A DNA stretch of 64,000 nt from Flavobacterium suncheonense GH29-5 = DSM 17707 (GTDB lineage Bacteria; Bacteroidota; Bacteroidia; Flavobacteriales; Flavobacteriaceae): NCBI RefSeq assembly GCF_000430025.1, contig NZ_AUCZ01000003.1:186001-250000 (forward strand), given 5' to 3'. A model generated the notes under the pieces. It had not been told where the DNA came from. It saw only the letters and a program-made list of their open reading frames with translations, and ran no database searches. Within the stretch, counting starts at the first letter, position 1; each line of letters begins with the position of its first letter. Below are positions 53,777 through 62,522 of the stretch, piece after piece. The position numbers were made by a program, and so were the translations under genes.

Positions 53777-53792
53777 CAAAATAGTTTCCACA

Positions 53793-53873
53793 TAGCCCTG
53801 ATGGGAGCAAGCTACCGTGTAGCGCGGACAGCAGGAAAACGGATTCCAAAAAAGCCCGGACCTTTACGCTCCT
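53793..53873 (+). repeat. Dispersed intergenic element, copy B
   Basis: Starts TAGCCCTGATGGGAGC, then GCGCGGACAGCAGGAA, then AAAAAGCCCGGACCTTTACGCTCC, the same order of blocks as copy A at 43641-43720. It lies between lipB and lysS. A 16-base segment GCTACCGTGTAGC inside it forms a small perfect hairpin (GCTAC/GTAGC). Confidence 0.55.
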
Positions 53874-53934
53874 AAAAGAACTAGCCATCACAGTTCGCAG
53901 CATCAGCCATCAATAAGACCACTGTTTTTGGACC

Positions 53935-53966
53935 TTTGCAACTTTACAACTAAAACAGTATCTTTG
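53935..53966 (+). promoter_or_regulatory. Two-box promoter of lysS
   Basis: TTTG (53935-53938), a 20-bp spacer and TATCTTTG (53959-53966) match the Bacteroidota consensus exactly, 22 bp before the lysS start. Confidence 0.8.
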
Positions 53967-53988
53967 CACCCTTAAAAATCAATACGAT

Positions 53989-55692
53989 ATGCAACTTTCA
54001 GAACAAGAAATCATCAGAAGAGAGAAATTGAGCAAGTTGAGAGCACTTGGCATCAATCCGTATCCCGCAAATTTGTTTCCCGTAAATACTACGTCGAAGC
54101 AGATAAAGGACGCTTTTGAAGAAGGAAAGAAAGTTGTGGTAGCCGGCCGCCTGATGAGTGTGCGCGATCAGGGGAAAGCCTCTTTTGCCGAACTTCAGGA
54201 CAGCGAAGGCCGTATTCAGGCGTATTTTAACCGCGATGTGATTTGCGAAGGCGAAGACAAAACCTTATACAACACCGTGTTCCGAAAATTAACCGACTTA
54301 GGGGATTTTATCGGAGTGGAAGGCGAATTGTTTACGACTCAGGTGGGCGCGAAATGTATCCGAGTTTCCAATTTTACATTCTTAAGCAAAACTTTACGCC
54401 CTCTTCCGCTACCCAAAACCGATGCCGACGGAAACATTTACGACGAATTCGTAGATCCGGAATTGCGTTACCGCATGCGCTATGTGGATTTGGTCGTAAA
54501 CCCGCAGGTAAAAGACGTTTTCATGAAGCGAACCAAATTGTTCAACGCTATGAGAACGTTCTTTAACAATGCCGGTTATATGGAAGTGGAAACCCCAATT
54601 TTACAGTCGATTCCCGGTGGAGCAGCCGCAAGACCGTTTATCACACATCATAACAGTTTAGACATTCCGTTGTACATGCGAATTGCGAACGAATTGTATC
54701 TGAAAAGATTAATCGTTGGCGGTTTTGACGGCGTGTATGAGTTTTCGAAAAACTTCCGCAACGAAGGCATGGACCGTACCCACAATCCGGAATTTACCGC
54801 GATGGAAATTTACGTAGCCTACAAGGATTACAACTGGATGATGGAGTTCACAGAAAACCTGTTGGAATATTGTGCCACTCAGGTAAACGGCACGACAGAA
54901 GCCATTTTCGGCGAGCACAAAGTAAACTTCAAATCGCCGTATGCGAGAGTGACCATGACGGATGCGATCAAGCAATTCACCGGATTTGACATTACCGGAA
55001 AAACCGAAGACGAAATCCGAGAGGCAGCCAAAGGCATGGGTATTGAAGTGGACGACACGATGGGGAAAGGCAAACTGATTGACGAAATTTTCGGGGAAAA
55101 ATGCGAGGGTAACTTCATTCAGCCGACGTTCATCACGGATTATCCGAAAGAGATGTCGCCTTTGTGTAAATCGCACCGCGACAATCCGGAACTAACGGAG
55201 CGTTTCGAATTAATGGTGTGCGGAAAAGAAATCGCGAATGCGTATTCCGAACTGAACGACCCGATTGACCAGAGAGAACGTTTCGAAGCGCAGTTAAAAC
55301 TTTCGGAAAGAGGTGATGACGAAGCCGGACAATTCATCGACGAGGACTTCCTAAGAGCTTTAGAATACGGTATGCCGCCAACGTCTGGTTTGGGAATCGG
55401 AATGGATCGTTTGATCATGTTCTTAACCAACAACCCGTCGATTCAGGAAGTATTATTCTTCCCGCAAATGCGTCCGGAGAAAAAAGCACCGCAACTGGAA
55501 CTGGAAGCCGAAGAAAAACTGATTGTGGAGTTGTTACAGAAAAACGAAAACACCATGGATTTGGCCGAACTAAAAACCCAGGCTGCTTTGAGCGGCAAAA
55601 AATGGGACAAAGCCATGAAGGCTTTAGCACAACACGGCCTTACAAAAGTAGCGGTAAACGGCGAAAGCAAAATTGTGGAACTGACAATGTAA
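53989..55692 (+). CDS. lysS: Lysyl-tRNA synthetase, class II
   Basis: This enzyme charges tRNA-Lys. The anticodon-binding OB domain (residues about 45-150) is followed by the class II core with FFNNAGYMEVETPILQ (motif 1), FRNEGMDRTHNPEFTAME (motif 2) and GIGMDRLIMFL (motif 3). At 567 residues it is about 65 longer than E. coli LysRS (505). The extra part is a C-terminal tail after PQMRPE: a charged linker, then a compact helical region of about 50 residues (MDLAELKTQAALSGKKW, then ALAQHGLTKVAV). Such tails are common in flavobacterial LysRS, to my knowledge without a proven role. Transcription uses a consensus promoter. Confidence 0.97.
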   Translation: MQLSEQEIIRREKLSKLRALGINPYPANLFPVNTTSKQIKDAFEEGKKVVVAGRLMSVRDQGKASFAELQDSEGRIQAYFNRDVICEGEDKTLYNTVFRKLTDLGDFIGVEGELFTTQVGAKCIRVSNFTFLSKTLRPLPLPKTDADGNIYDEFVDPELRYRMRYVDLVVNPQVKDVFMKRTKLFNAMRTFFNNAGYMEVETPILQSIPGGAAARPFITHHNSLDIPLYMRIANELYLKRLIVGGFDGVYEFSKNFRNEGMDRTHNPEFTAMEIYVAYKDYNWMMEFTENLLEYCATQVNGTTEAIFGEHKVNFKSPYARVTMTDAIKQFTGFDITGKTEDEIREAAKGMGIEVDDTMGKGKLIDEIFGEKCEGNFIQPTFITDYPKEMSPLCKSHRDNPELTERFELMVCGKEIANAYSELNDPIDQRERFEAQLKLSERGDDEAGQFIDEDFLRALEYGMPPTSGLGIGMDRLIMFLTNNPSIQEVLFFPQMRPEKKAPQLELEAEEKLIVELLQKNENTMDLAELKTQAALSGKKWDKAMKALAQHGLTKVAVNGESKIVELTM

Positions 55693-55711
55693 TCCTTATT
55701 TTACCTATATA

Positions 55712-55738
55712 TAAAAGCTGTCCCAAAGACAGCTTTTA
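55712..55738 (+). terminator. Terminator after lysS
   Basis: TAAAAGCTGTC and GACAGCTTTTA pair around CCAAA, 20 bp after the lysS stop. Confidence 0.82.
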
Positions 55739-55813
55739 TTATTTTCTGAAAATCCGATTAAACCATTTTCATTTTTGAATGTCTTATAGCTGTAACACAA
55801 AAATTTTAAAGAC

Positions 55814-56242
55814 ATGAAAAAATTAGCATTAGCCGTAATTGCCTTAATCGGATTAACCGTTCAGGCACAGGAGAAAAAAATGGAGCGTGAGAAATTAACT
55901 CCGGAACAACGTGTAGAACTTCAGGTTAAAAAAATGACCCTGGATCTTGATCTGAATGAGAAACAGCAAAAAGAAGTCAAAACACTGCTGACCGCCCGAC
56001 ACAAAAAAATGGAAGAAGCCAGAGCAAAACGTCAGGCCACAAAAACTGAAAACAAAAAACCTACCAGCGAGGAACGCTTTGCCATGAAAAGCAAAATGCT
56101 GGACGAACAGATTGCTTTCAAAAACGATATGAAAAAAATCTTAAGCGAAAAGCAAATGGCAAAATGGGAAGAGCGCAAAGCAGACCGAAGCGGACACCGC
56201 ATGGAGCGAAAAAGAATGATGCATCACAAATCTGAAAAATAA
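55814..56242 (+). CDS. Small exported helical protein, Spy/LTXXQ-like
   Basis: A 142-residue protein with a signal peptide ending VQAQ. The rest is charged and helical, with LTPEQRVELQVKKMTLDLDL, NEKQQKEVKTLL and a later LSEKQMAKWEERK. The LTPEQ and L.LNEKQ...V elements resemble periplasmic Spy/CpxP-type proteins and the Bacteroidota DUF4890 group, which bind unfolded proteins or metals. The end is very basic (MERKRMMHHKSEK) with two His. I can support the general class, not a function. Next to it is another small exported gene in the same orientation. Confidence 0.75.
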   Translation: MKKLALAVIALIGLTVQAQEKKMEREKLTPEQRVELQVKKMTLDLDLNEKQQKEVKTLLTARHKKMEEARAKRQATKTENKKPTSEERFAMKSKMLDEQIAFKNDMKKILSEKQMAKWEERKADRSGHRMERKRMMHHKSEK

Positions 56243-56262
56243 TGTTATTATAGCAGGTAAAT

Positions 56263-56293
56263 TTTGCTTTTCATACATTTTTGATTAGATTTG
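56263..56293 (+). promoter_or_regulatory. Two-box promoter of the 56324 gene
   Basis: TTTG (56263-56266), a 19-bp spacer and TAGATTTG (56286-56293) match the consensus exactly, 30 bp before the start codon. The gene is therefore transcribed apart from the one before it. Confidence 0.75.
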
Positions 56294-56323
56294 ACAGCAT
56301 TAATCATTAACCTTTAACGAATT

Positions 56324-56659
56324 ATGAAAAAAATAATTGCTCTTTTTGTCATGTTGTTTGCTTTCTCTGTAGGCATGAACGCACAAGACAGATCTAAAAT
56401 TGAGGAAGCAGCCAGAAAAGATGTTGGCATGCTTAAAGAAATTATCGAATTAGACAAACAAACAGAAGACGCTCTGTTTTGGTTATTCGTAAAAAAACAT
56501 GACGCTTTTGCCGCTCCGGATTTGAACGAAGAACGCGTAAAAGGCATCGCTCAAACCATCGAGGCTAAATTAAGAGCTACCTTAAGTGATGAAAAAATTG
56601 AAACGTTAATCAAAAAAGACAAAAATCTTTTCAGACAGCTTGTAGCTAACGGTAAATAA
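56324..56659 (+). CDS. Small exported protein of unknown function
   Basis: The 111-residue protein has a signal peptide ending GMNAQ and a helical body (KIEEAARKDVGMLKEIIELDK, then TIEAKLRATLSDEKIETLIK). I do not recognise a family. The layout (signal peptide, about 90 mainly helical residues, LSDEK near the end) is reminiscent of the LTXXQ-like gene upstream, but the core motif LTPEQ is missing. It has its own consensus promoter and a strong terminator, which supports a real gene. Confidence 0.72.
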   Translation: MKKIIALFVMLFAFSVGMNAQDRSKIEEAARKDVGMLKEIIELDKQTEDALFWLFVKKHDAFAAPDLNEERVKGIAQTIEAKLRATLSDEKIETLIKKDKNLFRQLVANGK

Positions 56660-56675
56660 ACATTTATTACAAAAT

Positions 56676-56707
56676 AAAAAAACCACCTAAAAAAGGTGGT
56701 TTTTTTA
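56676..56707. terminator. Bidirectional terminator before hemL
   Basis: AAAAACCACCT and AGGTGGTTTTT pair around AAAA, flanked by A and T runs, between convergent genes. Confidence 0.88.
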
Positions 56708-56721
56708 TTTTCAGTGATTCA

Positions 56722-58008
56722 TTACAATTCTTTAGCCACTTTTCCAACAGCCTTAATTGTAAAATCCAAATCTTCATACGTAAGCGCATCGGTGATGAAC
56801 CAGGTTTCATAAGCAGAAGGCGCGATATACACTCCTTCTTTCAGCAATCCGTGAAAGAATTTCTTGAAGGTTTCATTATCGCCATTGGCTGCGGTTTTAA
56901 AATCGCAAACCGGATTGGCGTCAAAATGTACGGATATCATCGACCCTACACGGTTAACAGTAAACACTACATTATTTTCGGTTAACTTTTCACGAATGCC
57001 GTTTTCAAGATAAGCAGTTTTTTCTTCCAATCGGGCAAATAATTCCTGATCGCTGTTGATCTGCTTCAGCATTTCAAACCCGGCTGCCATAGCCAACGGA
57101 TTTCCGGACAAGGTTCCCGCCTGATACACCGGACCAACCGGTGCTAAATAATCCATGATTTCGTTACATGCCGCAAAAGCACCTACCGGCAATCCACCGC
57201 CTATTACTTTTCCAAAACAAACAATGTCAGCCTGAATGTTGAACAATTCCTGCGCTCCGCCTTTTGCCAATCGGAATCCGGTCATTACTTCATCGAAGAT
57301 AAGCAAGGTACCGTTTTCACTGCACACTGTTCTCAAATCCTTCAAAAAACCTTCTTTTGGGGGAATACATCCCATGTTACCGGCAACCGGCTCAATAATA
57401 ACCGCAGCAATCTGGTCTTTATTCGCAGCAAAAAGGGCTTTGATGTTTTCAATATCGTTATAGGCGGCCAACAAAGTATCCTTAGCGGTCCCTTCTGTAA
57501 CTCCCGGACTGTTGGGAACTCCGAAGGTACTTAATCCGCTGCCGGCGGCAATCAGAAATGAATCGGAATGTCCGTGATAACATCCGGAGAATTTAACAAT
57601 CTTGTCTCTTTTGGTGTATCCTCTGGCCAAACGAATGGCACTCATACAGGCCTCGGTTCCGGAATTCACAAAACGGATTTTATCGATGTTAGGCACCATG
57701 GAAACGGCTAATGCTGCAATCTGGGTTTCCAGTTCGGTCGGCATACCGAAAGAGGTTCCCTTTTTAGCTTTTTCGATTACGGCGTTGACTACCGGTTCGT
57801 ATGCATGGCCTAAAAGCATCGGCCCCCAGGAATTAATGTAATCGATTAGACGATTGCCGTCTTCATCATACAAATAGGCTCCTTTGGCTTCTTTAACGAA
57901 TATTGGTGTTCCTCCTACTGCTTTGAAAGCGCGAACGGGAGAATTTACGCCTCCGGGTATTACTTTTGCAGCCTCCACAAACAACTGACTGCTTCTCTGA
58001 TATAACAT
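56722..58008 (-). CDS. hemL: Glutamate-1-semialdehyde 2,1-aminomutase
   Basis: This PLP enzyme makes 5-aminolevulinate, the tetrapyrrole precursor, from glutamate-1-semialdehyde. The 428-residue protein shows the family start [47 protein letters not shown] and the PLP lysine in [15 protein letters not shown]. It shares one base with the upstream glucosaminidase gene (TAATG), so the two are translationally coupled. No other haem gene is in the window. The order ACC-deaminase-like, glucosaminidase, hemL recurs in flavobacteria, as far as I recall. Confidence 0.97.
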   Translation of the reverse strand: MLYQRSSQLFVEAAKVIPGGVNSPVRAFKAVGGTPIFVKEAKGAYLYDEDGNRLIDYINSWGPMLLGHAYEPVVNAVIEKAKKGTSFGMPTELETQIAALAVSMVPNIDKIRFVNSGTEACMSAIRLARGYTKRDKIVKFSGCYHGHSDSFLIAAGSGLSTFGVPNSPGVTEGTAKDTLLAAYNDIENIKALFAANKDQIAAVIIEPVAGNMGCIPPKEGFLKDLRTVCSENGTLLIFDEVMTGFRLAKGGAQELFNIQADIVCFGKVIGGGLPVGAFAACNEIMDYLAPVGPVYQAGTLSGNPLAMAAGFEMLKQINSDQELFARLEEKTAYLENGIREKLTENNVVFTVNRVGSMISVHFDANPVCDFKTAANGDNETFKKFFHGLLKEGVYIAPSAYETWFITDALTYEDLDFTIKAVGKVAKEL

Positions 58009-58850
58009 TATGATTTGATTTTTAAAATTTGTCCAATGGATATGGCATTGGAAGAAAGATTGTTCATTTCGATTAACTGATCGACAGATAAATTAAATTT
58101 TCGGGAAATAGAATACAGTGTATCTCCTTGTACAACGCGATACGATTTACTGTCCAAAGGCGTATCCGATGTTTTGGCAATCGTCTTGTAACCGGAACCT
58201 ATCACCTCTTCATCTAGGCGAAACAATTCGTAACGCTCTATCAGGCTGATTAATTTATCCGGATATTTTGGATCGGTAGCATATCCGGCCGCTTTAAGCC
58301 CTTTTGCCCAAGCCACATAATCGCCTTTGTCCAACTTAAAAAGATTGGCGTATCGGCTTCTTGAAGTAAGAAAAAGAGAATGATCTCTATAGGATTCTGA
58401 CGGATGATTGTACTTACGAAAACATTCCTGAGCCGCATCATCATCATGATGTACGCTTTCTCCTGTCCAGCCGGTGTGACATTTAATCCCAAAGTGGTTG
58501 TTAGCTTTGACACTCAAAACACCTGTACCTGCACCCGATTCTAAAATTCCCTGTGCCATGGTGATACTGGACGGAATCCCGTGCTGGCGCATGTTATCTT
58601 TAGCAATATCTTTAAATTGTGCAATGTAATTTTTTACATCTTCACTGGTAACCCCAACTTTAGAAGTAGCCTCAAGCACTTCAGACTTTTTTTCAGAAGC
58701 TGACTTATTTGATGAAGTAACGACCACGGGCTGATGTTTCTTAACTGCAACCGTAGGCTTGGTGGTTTTAGTCGTCGTTCTCACTTTATTGGAAGAACCA
58801 CAGTTGTATAACAAAACTGCAAAACACGCAATAAGACACTTTTTCAACAT
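58008..58850 (-). CDS. Lipoprotein with glucosaminidase (FlgJ-type) and LysM domains
   Basis: The 280-residue protein has a lipobox YNCGSS, then a low-complexity Lys/Thr/Val linker. A mannosyl-glycoprotein endo-beta-N-acetylglucosaminidase-like domain follows (about residues 75-210), with [21 protein letters not shown] split across [23 protein letters not shown] and [21 protein letters not shown]-terminal LysM ([22 protein letters not shown]) binds peptidoglycan. It cleaves glycan strands. Unlike the SusCD lipoproteins its +2 region is GSSNKV, not acidic, so it probably stays facing the periplasm. The stop codon overlaps the hemL start by one base. Confidence 0.9.
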   Translation of the reverse strand: MLKKCLIACFAVLLYNCGSSNKVRTTTKTTKPTVAVKKHQPVVVTSSNKSASEKKSEVLEATSKVGVTSEDVKNYIAQFKDIAKDNMRQHGIPSSITMAQGILESGAGTGVLSVKANNHFGIKCHTGWTGESVHHDDDAAQECFRKYNHPSESYRDHSLFLTSRSRYANLFKLDKGDYVAWAKGLKAAGYATDPKYPDKLISLIERYELFRLDEEVIGSGYKTIAKTSDTPLDSKSYRVVQGDTLYSISRKFNLSVDQLIEMNNLSSNAISIGQILKIKS

Positions 58851-58853
58851 ATG

Positions 58854-59750
58854 CTAATAATTAATAGTAGGCATTCTTTTTTGAAGCAACAATTGGTTCA
58901 TCCCCCTAATTCCCTGCAAACCACCTGTATGAATGGCTAAAATTTTGGCGCCGGCCGGAAACTGATTTTTAGCAATCATATCCATCACCCCATACAGCAT
59001 TTTTCCGGTATACAACGGATCTAAAGGAATTCCGGTCTGTTGGTAAAACGTATTCAAAAACTGCACCAATTCGGAGGTTACTTTTCCATATCCTCCAAAT
59101 TCATAGCCTTTAATAAGCTTCCAATTGTCCTTTTTTGCAAACTTACGAATATCATCAGATAAAAACGAACCTTTTAACGCAGGAAACCCCATAACCGTCT
59201 GAGAAGCACCCGAAACATTGATAATTCCCGAAATTGTACCTCCTGTTCCAACAGCACAACAGAGGTAATCAAAACCCGAATCTTTTTCGTCTAGGATTTC
59301 TTCACATCCTTTTACTGCTAAGGCATTGGTACCGCCTTCCGGAAGAACATACACATTGCCGAACTTTTTTTTAATGAACGCTTGAAAAACTTCTGAGTCT
59401 TTATGGCGATAGACTTCACGCGAAACAAACTGCAACTCCATACCGTCTGATTTAGCCAAAGACAGCGTTGGATTGTCCGCTATTTTTGTTGCTAATTCCT
59501 CGCCGCGAATAATCCCAATAGTAGAAAACCTCATTTCCTTTCCAGCCGCAGCCGTTGCAGCTATATGATTCGAATAAGCCCCTCCAAACGTAAGCAACCT
59601 ATCATAACCCAAAGCCTTTGCTTCCAGAAGGTTGTACTTTAATTTCCGGAACTTATTTCCTGAAATGTACGGATGCAGCAAATCCTCACGTTTGATTACA
59701 AGCGTTATGGAATTGGGCAGGTTATAAACTATTTCCTGATTCAACGGCAT
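58854..59750 (-). CDS. PLP enzyme of the ACC deaminase / D-cysteine desulfhydrase family
   Basis: The 298-residue protein belongs to fold type II PLP enzymes: VIKREDLLHPYISGNKFRKLKYN with the Lys in GNKFRK, TFGGAYSNHIAATAAAGKE, and CCAVGTGGTISGI for the phosphate loop. Members either deaminate 1-aminocyclopropane-1-carboxylate or release H2S from D-cysteine. Sequence alone does not separate these; D-cysteine desulfhydrase activity is the more common finding for bacterial members outside plant associates. It ends 3 bp before the glucosaminidase gene and appears to start the hemL operon; the promoter just upstream supports that. Confidence 0.85.
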   Translation of the reverse strand: MPLNQEIVYNLPNSITLVIKREDLLHPYISGNKFRKLKYNLLEAKALGYDRLLTFGGAYSNHIAATAAAGKEMRFSTIGIIRGEELATKIADNPTLSLAKSDGMELQFVSREVYRHKDSEVFQAFIKKKFGNVYVLPEGGTNALAVKGCEEILDEKDSGFDYLCCAVGTGGTISGIINVSGASQTVMGFPALKGSFLSDDIRKFAKKDNWKLIKGYEFGGYGKVTSELVQFLNTFYQQTGIPLDPLYTGKMLYGVMDMIAKNQFPAGAKILAIHTGGLQGIRGMNQLLLQKRMPTINY

Positions 59751-59760
59751 TTTTATTTTA

Positions 59761-59789
59761 CAAAAGTAGTAAAAATAAAAAAGTGCAAT
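59761..59789 (-). promoter_or_regulatory. Promoter of the PLP enzyme-glucosaminidase-hemL operon
   Basis: On the minus strand ATTG, a 17-bp spacer and TACTTTTG, 10 bp before the start codon. The upstream box overlaps the preceding terminator stem. Confidence 0.5.
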
Positions 59790-59804
59790 CTTTCGATTGC
59801 ACTT
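59781..59804 (-). terminator. Terminator after the T9SS cargo gene at 59825
   Basis: AAGTGCAATC and GATTGCACTT pair around TTTC, followed by TTTTATTTTT on the minus strand. Confidence 0.88.
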
Positions 59805-59824
59805 CTGTTCTGTAGTTTACAATA

Positions 59825-61744
59825 TTAGTTTTTCACTATTACTTTTTTACCTACCTGCTGATTGTCTTTTGTATTCAGACGAACAATATAAACCCCTTCG
59901 CTTAAAGAACTGGTGGAGAATTCATAAGAATCATTGTTTCCTAATTCTTTTTTAGCAAAAACCTGTTTTCCTGTTACATCATAGACTTCACAGGATTTCA
60001 ACTCGGTTTGAAGCGGATTTTTAATTGTCAATACATGACCACCATTGTTCTGATAAACTTCAAGAGAATTCACCGCAGCATCGTTCACAGATAAGGCAGC
60101 AGCATCTTTAAAGGTAATTTCAAAACGGTCTTTATTGTTACCTGCCGGCAATGTTATTTCAAAGAAATTGTTTTTAATATCGTAGTAAATATCGGTTAAC
60201 TTATCGTGAAGGAAGATATTCTCTGCCATTTCAAAATTCACCAAATCACCCACAGTCACTCTAAAAGTAGCCTGTCCAGCCGATTTAAAAGCAAACGGGA
60301 TTTTTTTATCAATATCAAACGCTACTGTGGAAATTACGTATTGTTTGCCTTCAAGCGGAAAGTACACATCTGTTGGTAAGCTACTGTCCGGAGACTGCCC
60401 GTCAAAAGTATTGTCTACACCATCTGTTGCAATTGGATTGAACGCCAACGCTACTTCTCTCGTATATTGATTGTTTAAAACAGTATGCAGTTTAATTTGT
60501 GGAACCGGTTTTCTTGAAATCTGTTTATAATCGGTTCCGGCCACATTCTGAATTTCATCCCATTTATCGTCACTTCCAAGATTTGATGCACCGGCATTTG
60601 TGTTTTTCTCAAATTGTGAATCATTAGCCACTCCTTCTTTTCTGAAAACACGGTAAATGTTTTTCATTTGTGCATTTCCTACCGCAACTCCCTGTATCTG
60701 AAAGCCCTGACCTATAGGAGAAAACATTCTTTTGTACGTTGCGCCAGTGCTCCCGCCTGTAGTATTTGGAGTTCCGTCCGGGTTGTAAGTATTCCAGGTT
60801 GCTGAAACATAAGTTCCCGGTGTACCAATGTTAGCCCCGTTAGGTGTATAAGTACCATAACCTCCTACGTACTGATCCAAATAATGCGACGTTGCCGGTT
60901 TAACATGCTCCCAAAAATAGGCTGCACCGGTAATAACATTAACAGGACCTCCCGCAGAAATAGCACCGGTTGTATAGTTAACCGTTTTTCCGCTGTTTTC
61001 CACAAGGAACGCATTTAAATTAATAGCTGAAGGATACGGATTACCGGTAAGCGTTCTGTTTTCATAATTTGGACCGTCAACATTGCCAACTGCTATGTTA
61101 ATAGTTCCGTCATTAGGTTTTCCTCTAAAGTCGTAACGCTGGTTGTTGCCCGGATTGTTCTGAACGCCCAATACTGTAGTAGCATCGGAACCGCTAACCC
61201 CTTTCATAGTAAATCCTTCTCCGGCATTAATTGTATTGGCACTGCCAACAAAAACCCAGTTGGAATATTGATTCGCATTGATGAATTTATAAATCCATCG
61301 GTTTGAAATAATTAACGAACTGTTTGACGAAGAACCGTCCAAACCGGTAGTAATACTCTGTCCTCCAAAAGATGTAACCCCGGTCGGTCTTTTTAACTGA
61401 CCGATTCCAAAAGCATTATTCCCTGCCGCAGCAGCCGGAACACCAACCGGAGAACACCAATAGTTGTACCCGAAATTATTTGAGGTTCCCTCCTGATAAA
61501 CAGACAAATCTCCCACACCTTTATTCACCCCGGCTCCGGTTGTTCCCTGAAGCAATTGTCCGTCATTTCGCAGATAGAAATTACTGGTAGCTGCATTTAA
61601 TTCCAAATCGCTGGTTATAAAAACCTGCTCGTTATTAACGTAAACATAGCTGTTTGGGCTAACATACATCTGTGCCGAAACCACACTGAATCCAACGATT
61701 GTGAAGGATAGTGTTAATACATTTTTAAGTAGTTTTCCTCTCAT
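59825..61744 (-). CDS. Secreted T9SS cargo protein with type A sorting domain
   Basis: The 639-residue exported protein has a signal peptide ending VVSAQ. The C-terminal ~75 residues are a type A T9SS sorting domain: SLEVYQNNGGHVLTIKNP, then CEVYDVTGKQVF, SLSEGVYIVRL and the basic end GKKVIVKN. The middle holds blocks shared with the T9SS protein at 20385-22445: YWCSPVG, INAGEGFTMKG, DGTINIAVGN and LTGNPYPSAINLNAF followed by AAYFWE. No catalytic motif is visible. It would be exported to the surface through the type IX system. The two proteins are members of one family and are otherwise diverged. Confidence 0.87.
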   Translation of the reverse strand: MRGKLLKNVLTLSFTIVGFSVVSAQMYVSPNSYVYVNNEQVFITSDLELNAATSNFYLRNDGQLLQGTTGAGVNKGVGDLSVYQEGTSNNFGYNYWCSPVGVPAAAAGNNAFGIGQLKRPTGVTSFGGQSITTGLDGSSSNSSLIISNRWIYKFINANQYSNWVFVGSANTINAGEGFTMKGVSGSDATTVLGVQNNPGNNQRYDFRGKPNDGTINIAVGNVDGPNYENRTLTGNPYPSAINLNAFLVENSGKTVNYTTGAISAGGPVNVITGAAYFWEHVKPATSHYLDQYVGGYGTYTPNGANIGTPGTYVSATWNTYNPDGTPNTTGGSTGATYKRMFSPIGQGFQIQGVAVGNAQMKNIYRVFRKEGVANDSQFEKNTNAGASNLGSDDKWDEIQNVAGTDYKQISRKPVPQIKLHTVLNNQYTREVALAFNPIATDGVDNTFDGQSPDSSLPTDVYFPLEGKQYVISTVAFDIDKKIPFAFKSAGQATFRVTVGDLVNFEMAENIFLHDKLTDIYYDIKNNFFEITLPAGNNKDRFEITFKDAAALSVNDAAVNSLEVYQNNGGHVLTIKNPLQTELKSCEVYDVTGKQVFAKKELGNNDSYEFSTSSLSEGVYIVRLNTKDNQQVGKKVIVKN

Positions 61745-61778
61745 AATCAGATATTTTGGGTGAATACTTATGATAAAA

Positions 61779-61786
61779 CAAATATA
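61779..61786 (-). promoter_or_regulatory. -7 box of the T9SS cargo gene at 59825
   Basis: On the minus strand TATATTTG fits TAnnTTTG, 34 bp before the start. No clear upstream box in the AT-rich stretch. Confidence 0.45.
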
Positions 61787-62522
61787 TTATATTTTAATTA
61801 ACATTTAATATTTGCTCACGTTTTTTTGTTAAAAATCGATTAAAGGCAGATTATATCTATAAAAACAAATTCCTCTCCCGCTAATTTGTATTTTTTTTAA
61901 TATTTTTTTTTTGGATATTTAATTTTTTTTATGTTATCTTTAACAAAAAGTTCATTTTTTGTTGTATAAAATTATTTTTTTTATGAAAAAAACTACATTT
62001 TTTACATTTTCGTTGTCTTTTATATTTTTATGGTTTTTTTCTTACTTTTAAAAAGACGCTATAGTAACAAATGTCGTTTATAAAGTTCCGAAACGATTAT
62101 CAAACTACAACTGTAAACAACCTAACATCAAAATTATTGACCATTAAAAAATAAACTACTGTAACGAATTCACAATATTCTGAAAACATTGCCAAAAAGA
62201 AAACAGTAAAACAAATCAGTAAAAAAAATATATAACAAAAGGTAAAATACAAAACCAACCTAAGAAGGACGAAATTTCACACATCAAACAACAAAACCAT
62301 GACTAGAAACGAGAAAATAAAATTGCATTTACAACAAAAAAACACCTTATTACAAGAAAAGAACAAAAAAAATCACACTTAATTAACAGTTAAACTTTAT
62401 TATAAATAAAAAGTTTAACACCATGTCTGAGACACAACATTTTATCAATACTTTTATCACATCCGTTTAAGTATTTGTGTCAAAAAAATTATAACTTGCT
62501 AAAGACATTAATGTATTGCCCT
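61787..62522. other. AT-rich intergenic region of about 740 bp
   Basis: This is the longest stretch without a gene in the window. It is visibly very AT-rich, with long T runs near 61890-61930 and long A runs after 62200. I see no tRNA, no clear hairpin terminator, no full two-box promoter. A 22-codon open frame at 61983-62051 reads MKKTTFFTFSLSFIFLWFFS and looks like an orphan signal peptide. It may be the remnant of a lost secreted gene, or chance in T-rich DNA. The region probably holds the promoter of the gene at 62523, which I could not locate. Confidence 0.6.

Noticed and set aside
62299..62382. 27-codon frame starting MTRNEKIKLHL in the AT-rich gap
   Set aside because: It is Lys/Asn-rich as expected from A-rich DNA by chance and has no promoter or conserved feature.
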